Made by a program: the position numbers and the translations under genes
The notes under the pieces: model-generated
What the model was told of the DNA's origin: nothing
Database searches by the model: none
What the model saw: only the letters and a program-made list of their open reading frames with translations
Source: Effrenium voratum
Taxonomy: Eukaryota; Sar; Dinophyceae; Suessiales; Symbiodiniaceae
NCBI GenBank assembly: GCA_963377175.1
Contig: CAUJNA010000581.1
Span: forward strand, 30,001-94,000
DNA: 64,000 nt
Direction: 5' to 3'
Part shown: piece after piece, positions 21,351-31,167 of the stretch
Numbering within the stretch: the stretch's first letter is position 1
Layout: each line of letters starts with the position of its first letter

Positions 21351-21625
21351 AACTTGAGGAATTGAAAACAACAAAATAATAATATAATGCTGTTTGCAAA
21401 AAGAAAACTGATATTGATAATACACATCTTGACAAATTCAATGAAGTTGATGATGAAATACACGAGAAAGACTATTGATTAAACGCGTAAAAACATTAAA
21501 TGAAAAACCAAAAATAAATTAGAAGAAAGGAAAAATGATAAAACTTATTATGAATTGCATGCGTTGAATTTATGTAGTTATAGTTTGTTCTAAATTAATA
21601 ACATTAAGCTTGAGGCGTAATGCTA
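21351..21625. other. Short AT-rich stretch between fibre and ATPase genes
   Basis: Broken plus-strand frames (KINKLEELKTT, HLDKFNEVDDEIHEKD) may be the coiled-coil end of the fibre gene. No intact gene. Confidence 0.35.
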
Positions 21626-21712
21626 TTAATTATCATTGTCTGACACTAAAATCTTTTTGTACAGTTGTTGAAGCAGTGCTGCTTGTTTCAAAATCTTCAA
21701 TAATTCCGTCAT
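21626..21712 (-). CDS. Possible 28-residue viral peptide
   Basis: A tiny intact frame (MTELLKILKQAALLQQLYKK and so on) directly downstream of the zinc-finger ORF on the same strand. It is amphipathic. It may only be the tail of a decayed longer gene. Confidence 0.25.
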   Translation of the reverse strand: MTELLKILKQAALLQQLYKKILVSDNDN

Positions 21713-21733
21713 TGCAAAATTGATCTTGGAATC

Positions 21734-21928
21734 TTAATAATTCATATCCGTTGGTCTTCTTCTTAATACTTTATAAAGTTTGTGTATCCAAGAGTTACAA
21801 TGAGATTTATATTCTCCTCTGTGATAAAAACCTCTGCATTTGCAAAGTTTCAATGGCATATTATTAAGTATAGATTTGTTTTGATTTAAAAGATCTTTCA
21901 AATCTAACATAACACATATTATTAACAT
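21734..21928 (-). CDS. Small Cys/His (zinc-finger-like) viral protein
   Basis: A 64-residue frame overlapping the end of the ATPase gene in another frame. The likely core is MPLKLCKCRGFYHRGEYKSH, with further C and H residues spaced as in a single zinc finger. Similar short fingers occur in many PLV and giant-virus proteins. The start may be the internal ATG at 21859 rather than the first one. Confidence 0.4.
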   Translation of the reverse strand: MLIICVMLDLKDLLNQNKSILNNMPLKLCKCRGFYHRGEYKSHCNSWIHKLYKVLRRRPTDMNY

Positions 21929-22639
21929 CTTTTGAATTCATATTTACACAAAAGAAACTATAAGGTGTGTCATCTGCCGCTTTATGATACATATTTAACA
22001 GTTGCTCTTTATCAACAATAGCAGAGTTTTCCTCAATGAATGACATTAACTCTGATACATTCTTTAACTTGAAGATATACAACGAACTTGAAATCAACCT
22101 AATGATTGGTGCTAGGACACGATATTTTTGAACGCTTAAACAAAAACCAATTGCATCGTGCCTACCTCTCGTTGCCAGTCCGTGTAATAACTTACTATAT
22201 CTAACAATTTTTTAGGGTCGTCTGCAGAATCATCGACAATGATTAAAATTGGATGTAGTTTCTTCATCTTCTGCTCTTTCATATAATGAATTATCTTTCT
22301 TTGTGTGTTAATGATTTATTTCTTCTAGTTCTTCAGGTTGGTAGGTGTCATAATATAACTTTTCTTCTTCATCATCAACCTTCATATTATCTTTTTGATA
22401 TTTCTTGACTTCAACGAAGGTAGGGTCATTATGAACGGACGGGCTAAGAGAATGAATATACGGGCGAAGCAGTCCCTATAAACATTTAAGATAAGGTTTT
22501 GGATTAAAACTGTTCTACCACCTGTTGATGAAGCAACAACGATGGAGCGGAATGGAAGTTTTGGTACGTGCTCATATTTAGATTGTTTGAACTCGTAATC
22601 AGTTATGTTTCTTAGTTTTATTATTGGAACATCTGACAT
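21864..22639 (-). pseudogene. A32/FtsK-HerA-type DNA-packaging ATPase, frameshifted
   Basis: This enzyme powers genome loading into PLV capsids. From ATG 22639 the frame runs MSDVPIIKLRNITDYEFKQS to the P-loop region at residues 35-44 (VASSTGGRTV), where the usual Lys is Arg. The frame breaks after RDCFARIFIL; the expected continuation (HNDPTFVEVKKYQKDN) is one base away. The Walker B strand LHPILIIVDDSAD lies at about 22225-22255 in a third frame. It is followed by GLATRGRHDAIGFCLSVQ (the sensor/arginine-finger region of this family) and the conserved C-terminal part NSAIVDKEQLLNMYHKAADD (about 22030). At least three frameshifts, and the P-loop substitution may also be decay. Confidence 0.85.
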
Positions 22640-22914
22640 AATAAAACAATATTATAATTACTTAAAAAAATAATTATTTATTATTAAGTGGAACATCTTT
22701 TCAAGATACGATTTATGGGATGCATCTTGAAATGGAACAGGCTTTCCATTGTTTCAGTCATAAGCATTGAGACTAATTAGTTTGAATTAGTTTGGATGAA
22801 TTAGTTGGAAACCTGCTTGCGTTGCCCAGCGCGAAACCAAAAAAAGTGTGCATGAATATTCTAACTTGCAAGAAATATAATGTGTCAAAAATGAGAATGT
22901 AAATATCAATATAA

Positions 22915-23118
22915 ATGGGAAGAAAGAAAAACAAAAAGAATAAGACAGAACCAATTGTTTCTGCAACTGATAAAGAAAAATACAAAATTTTTTGAAGAAA
23001 CATCAGTTATTGAGTTTGCTTGTCCGATGTGTAAAAAATGTTAGAGCTTAAAAATGAATTAGAAATACAAAAAAAGGAAACTGTAAATGCTCGTATATGC
23101 CAACAAGTTCCAAAATAA
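22915..23118 (+). pseudogene. Small Cys-containing viral protein, frameshifted
   Basis: ATG 22915 opens MGRKKNKKNKTEPIVSATDK. After a frameshift at about 22990 the sequence continues with EETSVIEFACPMCKK, and after another as a charged helix (LELKNELEIQKKE) ending at 23118. The single CPMC pair could bind metal with other cysteines. Function unknown. Confidence 0.4.
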
Positions 23119-23363
23119 GTGAAAATGATAAGAAGACGAATATTGATAAAATTAAAGATAGCATCAACTTAGAAACAGATGTTCATAATATAACTTTTAA
23201 ATGGGGTAAGGATGCATCACTCTCCGAAAATGGTGAGTGATAACGAAACACAGGGAACTATACGTGATATGGTGAAAAATTAGTATTTAAAGAATAGATT
23301 TAACATAATTGAAACATTTAGTTTTAAAAGCTTCATTTTCTAATGTAGTATATATATATGTAG

Positions 23364-23585
23364 GAACATTTAGAGAACATTGACAATAGTTTGGAGATGT
23401 TGTTTCCCAGATTAGAAAAAGTGTTGGAACAAAATGAAAACGTACTGAAAATCTTAAAGAGCATGAATATTAAACCTACATATAGTAACAATAACAATTA
23501 TCAAGCAAAAGAAGTAGATAAAGCAGTAGCGAATATAAAAATAAACGAAACATTTGTTAAAAAAAACTTAAGGAAAAAGTCCTAA
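23364..23585 (+). CDS. Coiled-coil viral protein (start possibly decayed)
   Basis: From 23391 the frame reads MLFPRLEKVLEQNENVLKIL and then an Asn-rich linker and a Lys-rich end, 64 residues. In-frame sequence extends upstream (EHLENIDNSLE) to an ATG at 23358 followed directly by a TAG stop, so the original start was probably there. Heptads suggest an oligomerising helix. A similar small coiled-coil protein near the packaging genes is common in PLVs, but this one is not identified. Confidence 0.45.
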   Translation, partial: EHLENIDNSLEMLFPRLEKVLEQNENVLKILKSMNIKPTYSNNNNYQAKEVDKAVANIKINETFVKKNLRKKS

Positions 23586-23764
23586 AATAACCTAAACAAT
23601 CAAGTCTGGATTGCTATCAAAGTCAAGTATAACGAAGAAACCAAGAAATATGTTTAATCATTAACTAACAAAATTTCGTGTCTCAAAAGCGGTTTGTTTA
23701 TTCCTGCTACTTTGTAAGGTTTATTACCCATAATATCATTTCAATCTTGTCAACATTGAATACT
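23586..23764. other. AT-rich spacer between convergent viral genes
   Basis: The tail of the coiled-coil gene and the 3' end of the integrase gene converge here. No feature recognised. Confidence 0.4.
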
Positions 23765-24534
23765 TTAATTAGGCCATCTAGAGTTATACTCCTTTTCTTC
23801 TTTTTCTTGTAGTTTCACATTGACCTTTACATTTATTTCGTTGTCGTCCTTGTGTGCTTCGGTCGGTGTCATCCTTGTTGATGAGTGTAATGCGCTGTTA
23901 TACTGTTTCAATGCCTGTCTTAAGGCATCGGTCCATTTCATGTTGTACAACCTAACTCTATCGTGAATTTTGTGTTTTATCGTCCTAATAAAACGCTCGG
24001 CTACATTTGCGTGGGTCTTAGTGACAATGTGGTTTATTCCTTCACTTTCAAAAAACTGTTGGACATTGTTTTTGTTAGCGAACGCGCCATCGTCATCAGA
24101 ATACACCGACATACTATATCCCATTCTTGTGATACTCTCTCTCAATGCTTTCTCAACACTTTCACCATCACGGTTGAACATCGGAACAACATGAGCCAAC
24201 TTACTGAAAATATCAATTCCTACTAAGGCATACTCTGGTGTGTCTTTATCCTTAACAAGCGGCGTCATGCGCATGATGTGCATTTGGTATTCATATCTGG
24301 CAAACGGTGCGGTGCAGGAATTGGTGCCTCTATAATTTTTGATTTGTTTATTTCGTTGTTTCTTTAAGAAAGACTTTACATCGTCTAATGTTATTGTTGG
24401 GTCTTCCTCCTTTGCTTTCTTGTGTGTCGCTTGTGTGCTTCCGAAACCCTCGTCTAAGTCACTATAGATGTTGCTGATTATTTGGTCTTTCGTTATGCTG
24501 TTATATTATTTTTGGAAAATATTTTTATCAACAT
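23765..24534 (-). pseudogene. DDE (rve) integrase, Polinton/retrovirus type
   Basis: The integrase inserts the viral genome into host DNA. From the in-frame ATG at 24283 to the stop, 172 residues are uninterrupted and cover the catalytic core: Asp24 in LVGIDIFSKLAHVVP, the Asp63-65 cluster in YSDDDGAF and Glu96 in ANVAERFIRTIKHK, so the DDE triad is intact (31-32 residues between the last two). Upstream in the same frame are IISNIYSDLDEGFGSTQATH, DDVKSFLKKQ and the pre-core motif RGTNSCTAP, the typical N-terminal region of PLV integrases. One frameshift separates this from the probable start ATG at 24534. No C-terminal chromodomain is seen. It is the best preserved of the viral enzymes and lies near the right border, opposite the polymerase, as is usual in Polintons. 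Confidence 0.9.
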
Positions 24535-24563
24535 AAACCCAACCCCTTAACATAAAATAAAAA

Positions 24564-24574
24564 CTACTTAAAGA
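24564..24574 (+). promoter_or_regulatory. Candidate viral promoter motif CTACTTAAAGA
   Basis: Exact copy on the plus strand in the divergent spacer between the integrase and the Cys-rich gene, 33 bases upstream of ATG 24607. A TATATATATATAG tract lies between motif and ATG. Confidence 0.55.
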
Positions 24575-24606
24575 AAAATGAAGCTATATATATATAGTAA
24601 GGGAAA

Positions 24607-25005
24607 ATGACAATATTTAATTATAAGAATTGTCCTTGTAAAAATAAAAATTGAAATCTGTTGTAGCACTAGTAAATATTGTGCCTGCTAACGGTTGTAG
24701 TCTTATTTGTTTTTATATTAAACCAGCATGTTTTGATTGTTGGTATTTGTTGGATGAAGAAGGAAAAAAGGAAGAACATTATGAGGAATACAAACATTCC
24801 TGAAAAATTGCTGAAAAAAACAAGACTTCAATTAAACATTATTGAACAAATGCAAAATAATTATATTGAACATTTAACAGTGTATCACTATGATGTTAAA
24901 CAATTCAAAATAATAATATGTGATAAACAAGAAGTTAAAGAACTGTTTAAGAATAGGACAATGTATACTGTAAGAACAATGGGAGAGAAGTTAGTGTCGT
25001 TGTAA
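24607..25005 (+). pseudogene. Cys-rich viral protein, frameshifted
   Basis: ATG 24607 opens MTIFNYKNCPCKNKN. After frameshifts the pattern continues with NGCSLICFYIKPACFDCWYL and an acidic helix (EEGKKEEHYEEYKHS), then in a third frame to a stop at 25003. The C-P-C and C-x2-C pairs suggest a zinc-binding protein. Family not recognised. Confidence 0.4.
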
Positions 25006-25277
25006 AACATTGTCTTAAAATTGAAGAATTGAAGCTTATTATTAAAAGTGTTTATCTTTCCTCTTGGGAAAACAGTTTGTGGTCATATAGAAATCATGAT
25101 TTTTATATGAGAAATGTATTAAGCGTCGCTGGTGAGATGGAATACGAAACAAACTAATTATTGTTTATTCATATTACTATATGGTGATAATAATTTATAA
25201 ACCAACGAGAAGGTTAAGACATTTAAATTAAACCTGAAACCCAAACCAGCCGACCAGCAACCCCTAATCTGAAAAAG

Positions 25278-25288
25278 CTACTTAAAGA
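25278..25288 (+). promoter_or_regulatory. Candidate viral promoter motif CTACTTAAAGA
   Basis: Exact copy on the plus strand, 16 bases upstream of the ATG at 25305. Confidence 0.55.
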
Positions 25289-25304
25289 AATATTACCTTA
25301 AAAC

Positions 25305-25481
25305 ATGGTAGAAAAAAGTGATAGTAACATGTTTGAGAAATAATTGATGGTTGAGAATTTGGCTAACTTACCTGTTGATGTATTAAAAGGTATCATTTCA
25401 TATAAATTGTGTGAACCTGAGTACTTGAAAACAAAACATAATCATATTAAGACATTAAAAAGAATACAACAACTATATTAA
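25305..25481 (+). CDS. Small viral protein, F-box-like start
   Basis: ATG 25305 reads MVEKSDSNMFEK and meets a stop. A second ATG at 25347 gives an intact 44-residue frame with LANLPVDVLKGIISYKLCEP and a basic, Leu/Ile-containing end (TLKRIQQLY). The 'LPxDVLxxIIxY' pattern resembles the first helix of F-box-like proteins, but the match is short. It is the last gene before the right border. Confidence 0.45.
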
Positions 25482-25499
25482 ATAAACAGAACAGAAACT

Positions 25500-25520
25500 C
25501 GTCACCCGTCTTCGGTGACG
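25500..25520. other. Perfect hairpin at the right border of the viral insert
   Basis: CGTCACC, a 7-base loop and GGTGACG form a perfect 7-bp stem. GC-rich sequence follows to about 25620, then AT-rich DNA resumes until about 25800. It could be a transcript end or a junction feature. Confidence 0.4.
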
Positions 25521-25870
25521 GTTCTTGGCGCCCCCGCCCCTCCTTAGTGCCGGCCCACGCCACCCCCTAACTGTGCTTGTGCCCTAGTGCCCGGGACTCC
25601 CCCTTAAGCACGTGTTTCACCGCTTGGGCAGACGCAAAAAGGTGCGTGAGTGTCGAACTGTTGTAGGTGGTGGTGATATAGGGAGACACGTAGTTTTAAG
25701 CATTAAAGCATCGAAGATATAGTTTTTTTATAAACATGAAAGTTTTTATTTTTTTTTGAAAGCTTAGATTGCTAGTTAGATGGTATTGCAGGCGATGACC
25801 CGATCAACTTGAAAGTGTTTTTTTGTTTCTTTCCTTTTCCGCACGCCTTTTTCCGTCCAGCGGCAAATAG
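25521..25870. other. Border region, mixed composition, no gene
   Basis: GC-rich for about 100 bases, then AT-rich with long T runs (25715-25760). It could be part of the viral terminus or unrelated insertion debris. No terminal repeat was matched to the left side. Confidence 0.35.
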
Positions 25871-26925
25871 GCCCAGGGAACGCTCAACTCCCCCCCACCC
25901 GAAACGGCCGCCGAGAAAGGCGAACGAAGCGCGCGCCGACGTGGCGACTAGCCGCGCAAAGCCAGAAGGCTGGGCCCGGACGGGCCAGCCAAAGCAAGGA
26001 CATCGGCGAGGTCGGGCTCGCCTTGCGCAGCCGGCCGCGCGCGGGAAAGCCAACGCCCTCCGGAAGCGAGGGGGGCCAACAGTCCGCTGCGCGGGCACGC
26101 TGCCGCATGGTCGCCCAAGACATCGAGCGCGGCGCCACACCCCGGGAACCCATCGCCTCCGCAATACCGGTGCGTGAGGGGCGAGGCGCAGGCGCCTGCG
26201 CAAGGCGACGTGCATGTGCGCCGCGGGGGCAGCGTGGTGCCCGGGTCAGTCGGCACAGCCGCAAGCCAAGCCCCCGCATGCGGGCCAGACTGCGAGCGGA
26301 GACAAGCGCTCTCGCTCGGCCGCATGTGTGGCAAAAGCTCGGTCTCGCGACAAAGGGAGTTGAGAGCGCGAGACGCGAGAAGCTGCCAACCAGGCGGCCA
26401 ATCGCCTGGTTCACTGTCATCCGCTACAGCGGGAGGGGCCGCGTGCGCAAGGATGTCCTGCCAGGACGGACGCTCGGGCCAGTGGCGCCGGAGCGGCCGC
26501 CTCGCGAAGGCAAGGGGCGGCAGCTTCGTCGTCTACGAGGAGCTCCCGCACACATCGCTCCGCCGCATCAGGGCGACGCTGGAGCATGACCGGCAAGGAA
26601 TCGGCCCAGGCCGCCCAGCAGGCGGCAGGCGCAGCGCGTGTGGCACACAAGAAACCAAGGCCGCCCTCGCGCGCTGGAAGAAAAGCAGGGCGGCGGGCAT
26701 CCGGCCAAACGGCGCCGCGCTCGCCGAGGAGCGCTTGCAGTGTGCCCCAGACCGCATGGTCATGTGCTTCCGCATATGCCGCCGATTGGGAAGGCGGCAC
26801 GGTGCGGAGGAAGTGTTGCGCCCGAGGCGTGGCGCAAAAGAGGAGCAGCAGCCAGGCACACTGCAAGTCAAGCAGCTGCGGCAGCTCCGCCAGCAAGCCC
26901 TGCTCCTGCTCCAGGCGCTGCAAAG
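25870..26925 (-). mobile_element. Non-LTR retrotransposon ORF, C-terminal region
   Basis: The longest retrotransposon piece in the window, read on the minus strand. From about 26920: LLAELPQLLDLQCAWLLLLF, FCATPRAQHFLRTVPPSQSA, AHDHAVWGTLQALLGERGA, then FLPAREGGLGFLCATRAAPA and CWAAWADSLPVMLQRRP. In other frames follow SQSGPHAGAWLAAVPTDPGT (about 26290) and CGAALDVLGDHAAACP (about 26110). I know this order of motifs as the region after the reverse transcriptase in very abundant dinoflagellate LINE-like elements. The polymerase catalytic motif is not in the window, so the copy is 5'-truncated. At least two frameshifts. Confidence 0.65.
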
Positions 26926-26999
26926 AAAATAGACGCTAAACGCAAAAAGGCACGCCTGCACGGGGCGGCCAACATTCAAAAGCGTCGGAGCGTGCGCGA

Positions 27000-27175
27000 G
27001 GAAAATACAGAGAGAAATGCATAGCGGCGTGCCCAACAATTTACCGCGAAATGCATAGAGGCACGCACGGAGTAGACAGTGAAGTGCATAGAGGCATGCA
27101 CGGAGTAGACAATGAAATGCATAGAGGCATGCGGAACGCAAGTACAACGTGAAACACATAGATGCGTGCACTGGG
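27000..27175 (+). repeat. Satellite array, GAAATGCATAGAGGCATGC family
   Basis: Five units with about 30-38-base spacing, same orientation as the 10.7-kb array, lying between two pieces of the same retrotransposon class. Confidence 0.85.
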
Positions 27176-27224
27176 AAAGAAAAACAACGAAACATTTCTA
27201 GCACGCCTCTTTCCATCGCTTGGC

Positions 27225-27560
27225 TTTGCCCCCCTCCAGGAAAAACCTTTGGGATGCCCCCGGGCACAAGTGGTTGTGGCGGCTGTTTTTTCGGAGGCCG
27301 GCTCCTCACGTGCACAAAGCTGGCTTATAGCCCGGCGGCCCCCGGCCCAAGATTCCGTCACCGAGGCAGACGGCTGCCAGCAAGCGGCGTGCCAGTGGAG
27401 CAGCGGCCCGCCCTGCCAGCAAGGAGCGCGAAGGAGAGGGACCGAGCAAGGAGGAGGATGAAGCATGCAGCCTCCTCACTCCAACGGCCGCCGACCTCGA
27501 GCGCGAGGACGACCAACCGGCAACGGGTGGACCACAACACCTCGGCATATATAGAGGTAT
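27225..27560 (-). mobile_element. Retrotransposon 3'-terminal coding fragment
   Basis: On the minus strand the frame reads VVLALEVGGRWSEEAACF and then RSLLAGRAAAPLARRLLAAV in a neighbouring frame, the last conserved block of the retrotransposon ORF. One more satellite unit (27555-27590) abuts it. Confidence 0.5.
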
Positions 27561-27599
27561 GCACAGAGTAGACAGTGCAATGCATAGTTGATAGAAATG

Positions 27600-30500
27600 G
27601 ACCGATTCAGCTGCGTGTCATGGAGCCAGCCGTCTCCCAGTATTTCTGAAAGGATAGTGTGAGAGAAATGGAATATGATTAGTGAACGCATAGCATACAG
27701 TATGAAGGAAAACTATTTGGAGAGCCATCCCATTCGCAACTCTCACTCATATCTTTCCCTTTCGCGTTTCCTAGAATTTATATTGGCTGAAAAACGGTTC
27801 GGAAAGGAAAGATATGTGTGCCACCATTCTGGCACTTTGAGGTGGCTGGTAAAAAGGAAGTGTTCAGAGATGACTGCCCCCCTTCCTCTCACCCAAGCCT
27901 ATCTCTCATCAGCAATCTCTCTCTTCTTGGCTGGTAAGGGTTGGGCCATAGAGAAACAAGATGAGGAACGAGAATGGATTGGCGCACCTCCAGACGTAGG
28001 AATGGAGAGGTGAGAAGAATGGAAGGAAAGGGATGTAGGAAGGTGAAATGAGGCGAGGCAATTCATTTTTTAACTAATCCTTGCCCACCTTCCTCTTCTC
28101 ACCCATTGTTATCTCATCCTTATTTTCGTATTTTTGTATTGTTGGACGAGATATAAGTGAATCATGAGCCAGCCAATGGATTCATTATGAGGGCTGGCAT
28201 GGGGTGATGGATGGGCGAGCTTTAGAAAGAGATGTAACTCGCTCGTGAGATGAAGAAGATAGAGGGATGAATGAGAGCGGCGCCGAATAGTAAAGATATT
28301 TGGGTTCTTATGGCCACTCCCTCTCTCTTCATCCTCTATCTCATCCTCGCCGCTCACGACCAGCGGATGAATGAGGCTGTAGAGAGAAAAGGTGAAGAGA
28401 TTCCTTCCTTTCCTATCCCACCTATCAACCCATCCAAATATTTCATGGGTGACGGTGGGAAGGAATGAGAGAACGCATCTCCTTTACAATTATGTTATCA
28501 TCTTATGCCTTCGTGGCCGTGATTTCGACAACTGCGCTGTGTACTCGCAAGTGAGCCCCAAAGCTTCATCTCCCATCTCTTGGCGCCCTGTCTGTGTCTT
28601 GGTGGCGCTGTTCCCCGCTCAGCTCCGCTGGGGAAGGCGCTAAAGGTGTTCGGCTTAAGTGCTTGCCCCCTGACCACTGGCCATCACAGTGTGCTGCACA
28701 GAAGGGCATTCAAGCCCAGGAAGGACAGCCTGTCCTGAAACGGGAGCGAATTAGGTGTATTCTGAGAAGTCAAAAGCTTGCATACTTGAACTTCTCTGTA
28801 TACCTTGGTGTCGCCTTTGTCCAGCGCCGGCGCGCCGGATCATGGTGCTGCGGGATCCGTGCTCCGCCAGCGCAAGTGGGGCCAGCGTCGATTGCCTCCT
28901 CAGCCCGCCCAGCATGGCGCTCTCGGCACGCCGCGTGACGCCGAGCAGGCCACGCCGAGCAGGCAGTGCCGTGGCATTCGTCGACCCAGGATACGAGCTT
29001 CATTGCGCCGCCCAAGGATCCGAGGGAAGCGCGGCGATCCGAGCAAACCGCAGTCGCTGCCCTTACAGCGTTTTGGACGCGCGATGGCCACCTGCTTTTT
29101 TGCCTGTTGCAGCGCAGCTTGGGGTCCTCTGTGACAGCCACCGCCTGCTCGGGCTGGCTCGAGGAGTCTTTGCTGCTGCTTTCCCCGTTGCAACCATGTG
29201 TTGTGCCCGTTACGCCCCCCCTGGCTCGTTTAAGACGTCCTAACCCAAGCACTGTTTTTACAATTCTTCACTGGGTTTGCCCCCGAGCTACACAGAAGAA
29301 ACACACACACACACCAAAAGGACCAGATGCAACCCCAACGAGAAACATCAGAAGAACAAAAGGGGGGAATGGGACCCAGCAGCTCCTTCCCGCGCGCCCG
29401 ACCAAACAAAGGCCGGAAGAGAAACAACATGATTCAGCGACAGATCCCAATAGTTCCCCGGACTATGCCAAACCATGGAGGATGCCACGCGAGCCATCAG
29501 CGTTCTGCACGACTTCAACAGACTGGTAGTTGATTACATCATGCGCCCATCAAATTCACAACCTCGTAAGTGAAAGACAAGCATTGTGGTAGTGCGTCGT
29601 GATGTTTGCAACAACTTTGCCATGCTGCGATTCTACTGCAGGAAAACACGGCAAACCATCAAGCCGAGTTGCTCATTAATCATTATGCCGCTGCCGGCAG
29701 TTCGTGGCGTGGCGGAAGCAGTCTTGCTCATGGTCGCAACGCGGCGACACTGAACGCGAAACCCGGTGGCCGGTGGCCGGTGGCCGGTGTGATTTGCTTT
29801 GCGTCAAGGAGGAGCGGCGCAAATGCTGGAAAAAACATCGCCCGTCGTGTTGAAGGACTTTGCACGGCTAAACCCTCGCTTCAATGGCGCCCTTCGGTCG
29901 CAAAGCGTTTGAGCATGCTGCATGCAACTGCCGAAACTAAAGCCTCTTTCTGTTGCGCGCAAGCTGTTCTGGTCGGCTCACTGTGCCGTGTGATTCACCC
30001 GGAGGGCCTGAGGGCATGGCCTGTTGGTGGTGACTGTGTCAAAGCCCCCCCCATCTTGCCAAGCTGAGGCTACTGCCTTTGTATCCTCCTGCACGTCGAG
30101 TCGATGTGCCTTCAACCTGCACGCTGGTTTCAACATGCATTGCTTCTGCCCAAACTCTTCAATGCACTTTCTTTACTCTCACTCAAGCATGGGAAACAAC
30201 GTGAAAGCCGGAATGAGAAGGGAGGGCTTGCAGTCTTGGGACATGCTGTCCATGAGTCTCCCAGGCAAAATCGCCGCACGAAGCAAAGCATCGAAAATTT
30301 GCCAAAGGTGCCATTAGCCCTGGAGTCAAGAGAGCAACATGTCTTTCCTGGCATCCCTTCCCAAAACGCGAAAGGACCCAACGCTCTCGACTCCCCACCC
30401 AACTCACCCCGATTTCAACGACCGAGGCACTTTGTCAGGACCATCTTGGTCGGGGCCACCACAAACTTCACCTGTATGAGCTGGACTGAAGAACAAGCGG

Positions 30501-31160
30501 CGGTATGTGACGGTCAGAGCTGACATGAGCCATGGTCAAAATTACATCCTTGAGGACATGGGAAGTTGTGAGGTTTGATGTCCCGCACAAATGACTGCAG
30601 CACTTGTTGACCAAACCTCAGATGTTCCTGCCGAAGTTGAATGAGCCCTTACTGCGGCGCCTGAACAGCCTGCGACATGGTCAAATCTGCTTGTCCCATT
30701 GTGTTTTCAGCCACTCAAGCCAAAGGGCACCTGCGCCAAGGTAACGCCTAAGAACGATATTGAACACCGGCAATCTCATGGGTCCAATGGACCTGAGTGG
30801 CAGGATATGGTCGTTTCTCTAGAAAGGCATCAGCATTCTTCTTTTGGCCTTGCTGAGTTGCGACATCCGATCTTCCAGCTTGCCCGAAATCAAGGGCTCT
30901 GCTCCTCCTTGTTTGACTGGACGTTTGCTTTCAAGCTGCCTCAACCTTTGCATCAGGAACACACAAATACAATGAACGTGATGCATTCTGGTCCTTTTCC
31001 TTTGAACCAACCCAAAATATCCTGCAAACCACACGCCCCGGCTTCGGCTGGCCCCCACCTGCCGATCCCCACCCTCGGGCGGGATGCCCAGAAGCACGGT
31101 CTGGCGAGCACCATCGGAGCACACGCTGTCCCAGGCTTTTGTGAGAGGTTTGGCGAGACC
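27600..31160. other. Non-coding host DNA, no gene recognised
   Basis: Chance frames only. A short CA run lies at 29302-29312. From 27.6 to 28.5 kb the composition is less GC-rich than on either side, without recognisable content. Confidence 0.4.
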
Positions 31161-31167
31161 GCTGTCT

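Larger units (their letters stand above)
13835..25490. mobile_element. Decayed endogenous Polinton-like virus (PLV/Maverick)
   Basis: An 11.6-kb AT-rich, intronless, gene-dense block sits in GC-richer host DNA. It carries the hallmark set of Polinton-like viruses: protein-primed family B DNA polymerase (N-terminal part), double jelly-roll capsid protein, A32/FtsK-like packaging ATPase and retrovirus-type DDE integrase, plus GIY-YIG nuclease, fibre and zinc-finger genes. Genes lie on both strands. Nearly all long genes carry frameshifts or stops, so the copy is dead. The left border cuts the polymerase inside its exonuclease domain, so the left terminal inverted repeat is missing. No right inverted repeat could be matched. 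A maturation protease and a penton protein were not recognised. PLVs of this kind are widespread as integrated copies in protist genomes. Placement in a named PLV group would need a capsid or ATPase tree. Confidence 0.9.

Noticed and set aside
23963..24226. Plus-strand frames opposite the integrase
   Set aside because: Shadows of the minus-strand integrase, which has the DDE motifs.
13835..25760. Possible terminal inverted or direct repeat between GTAGTTTTAGC (left) and GTAGTTTTAAGC (right)
   Set aside because: The match is about ten AT-rich bases in direct orientation with no extension; not enough to call a terminus or target duplication.
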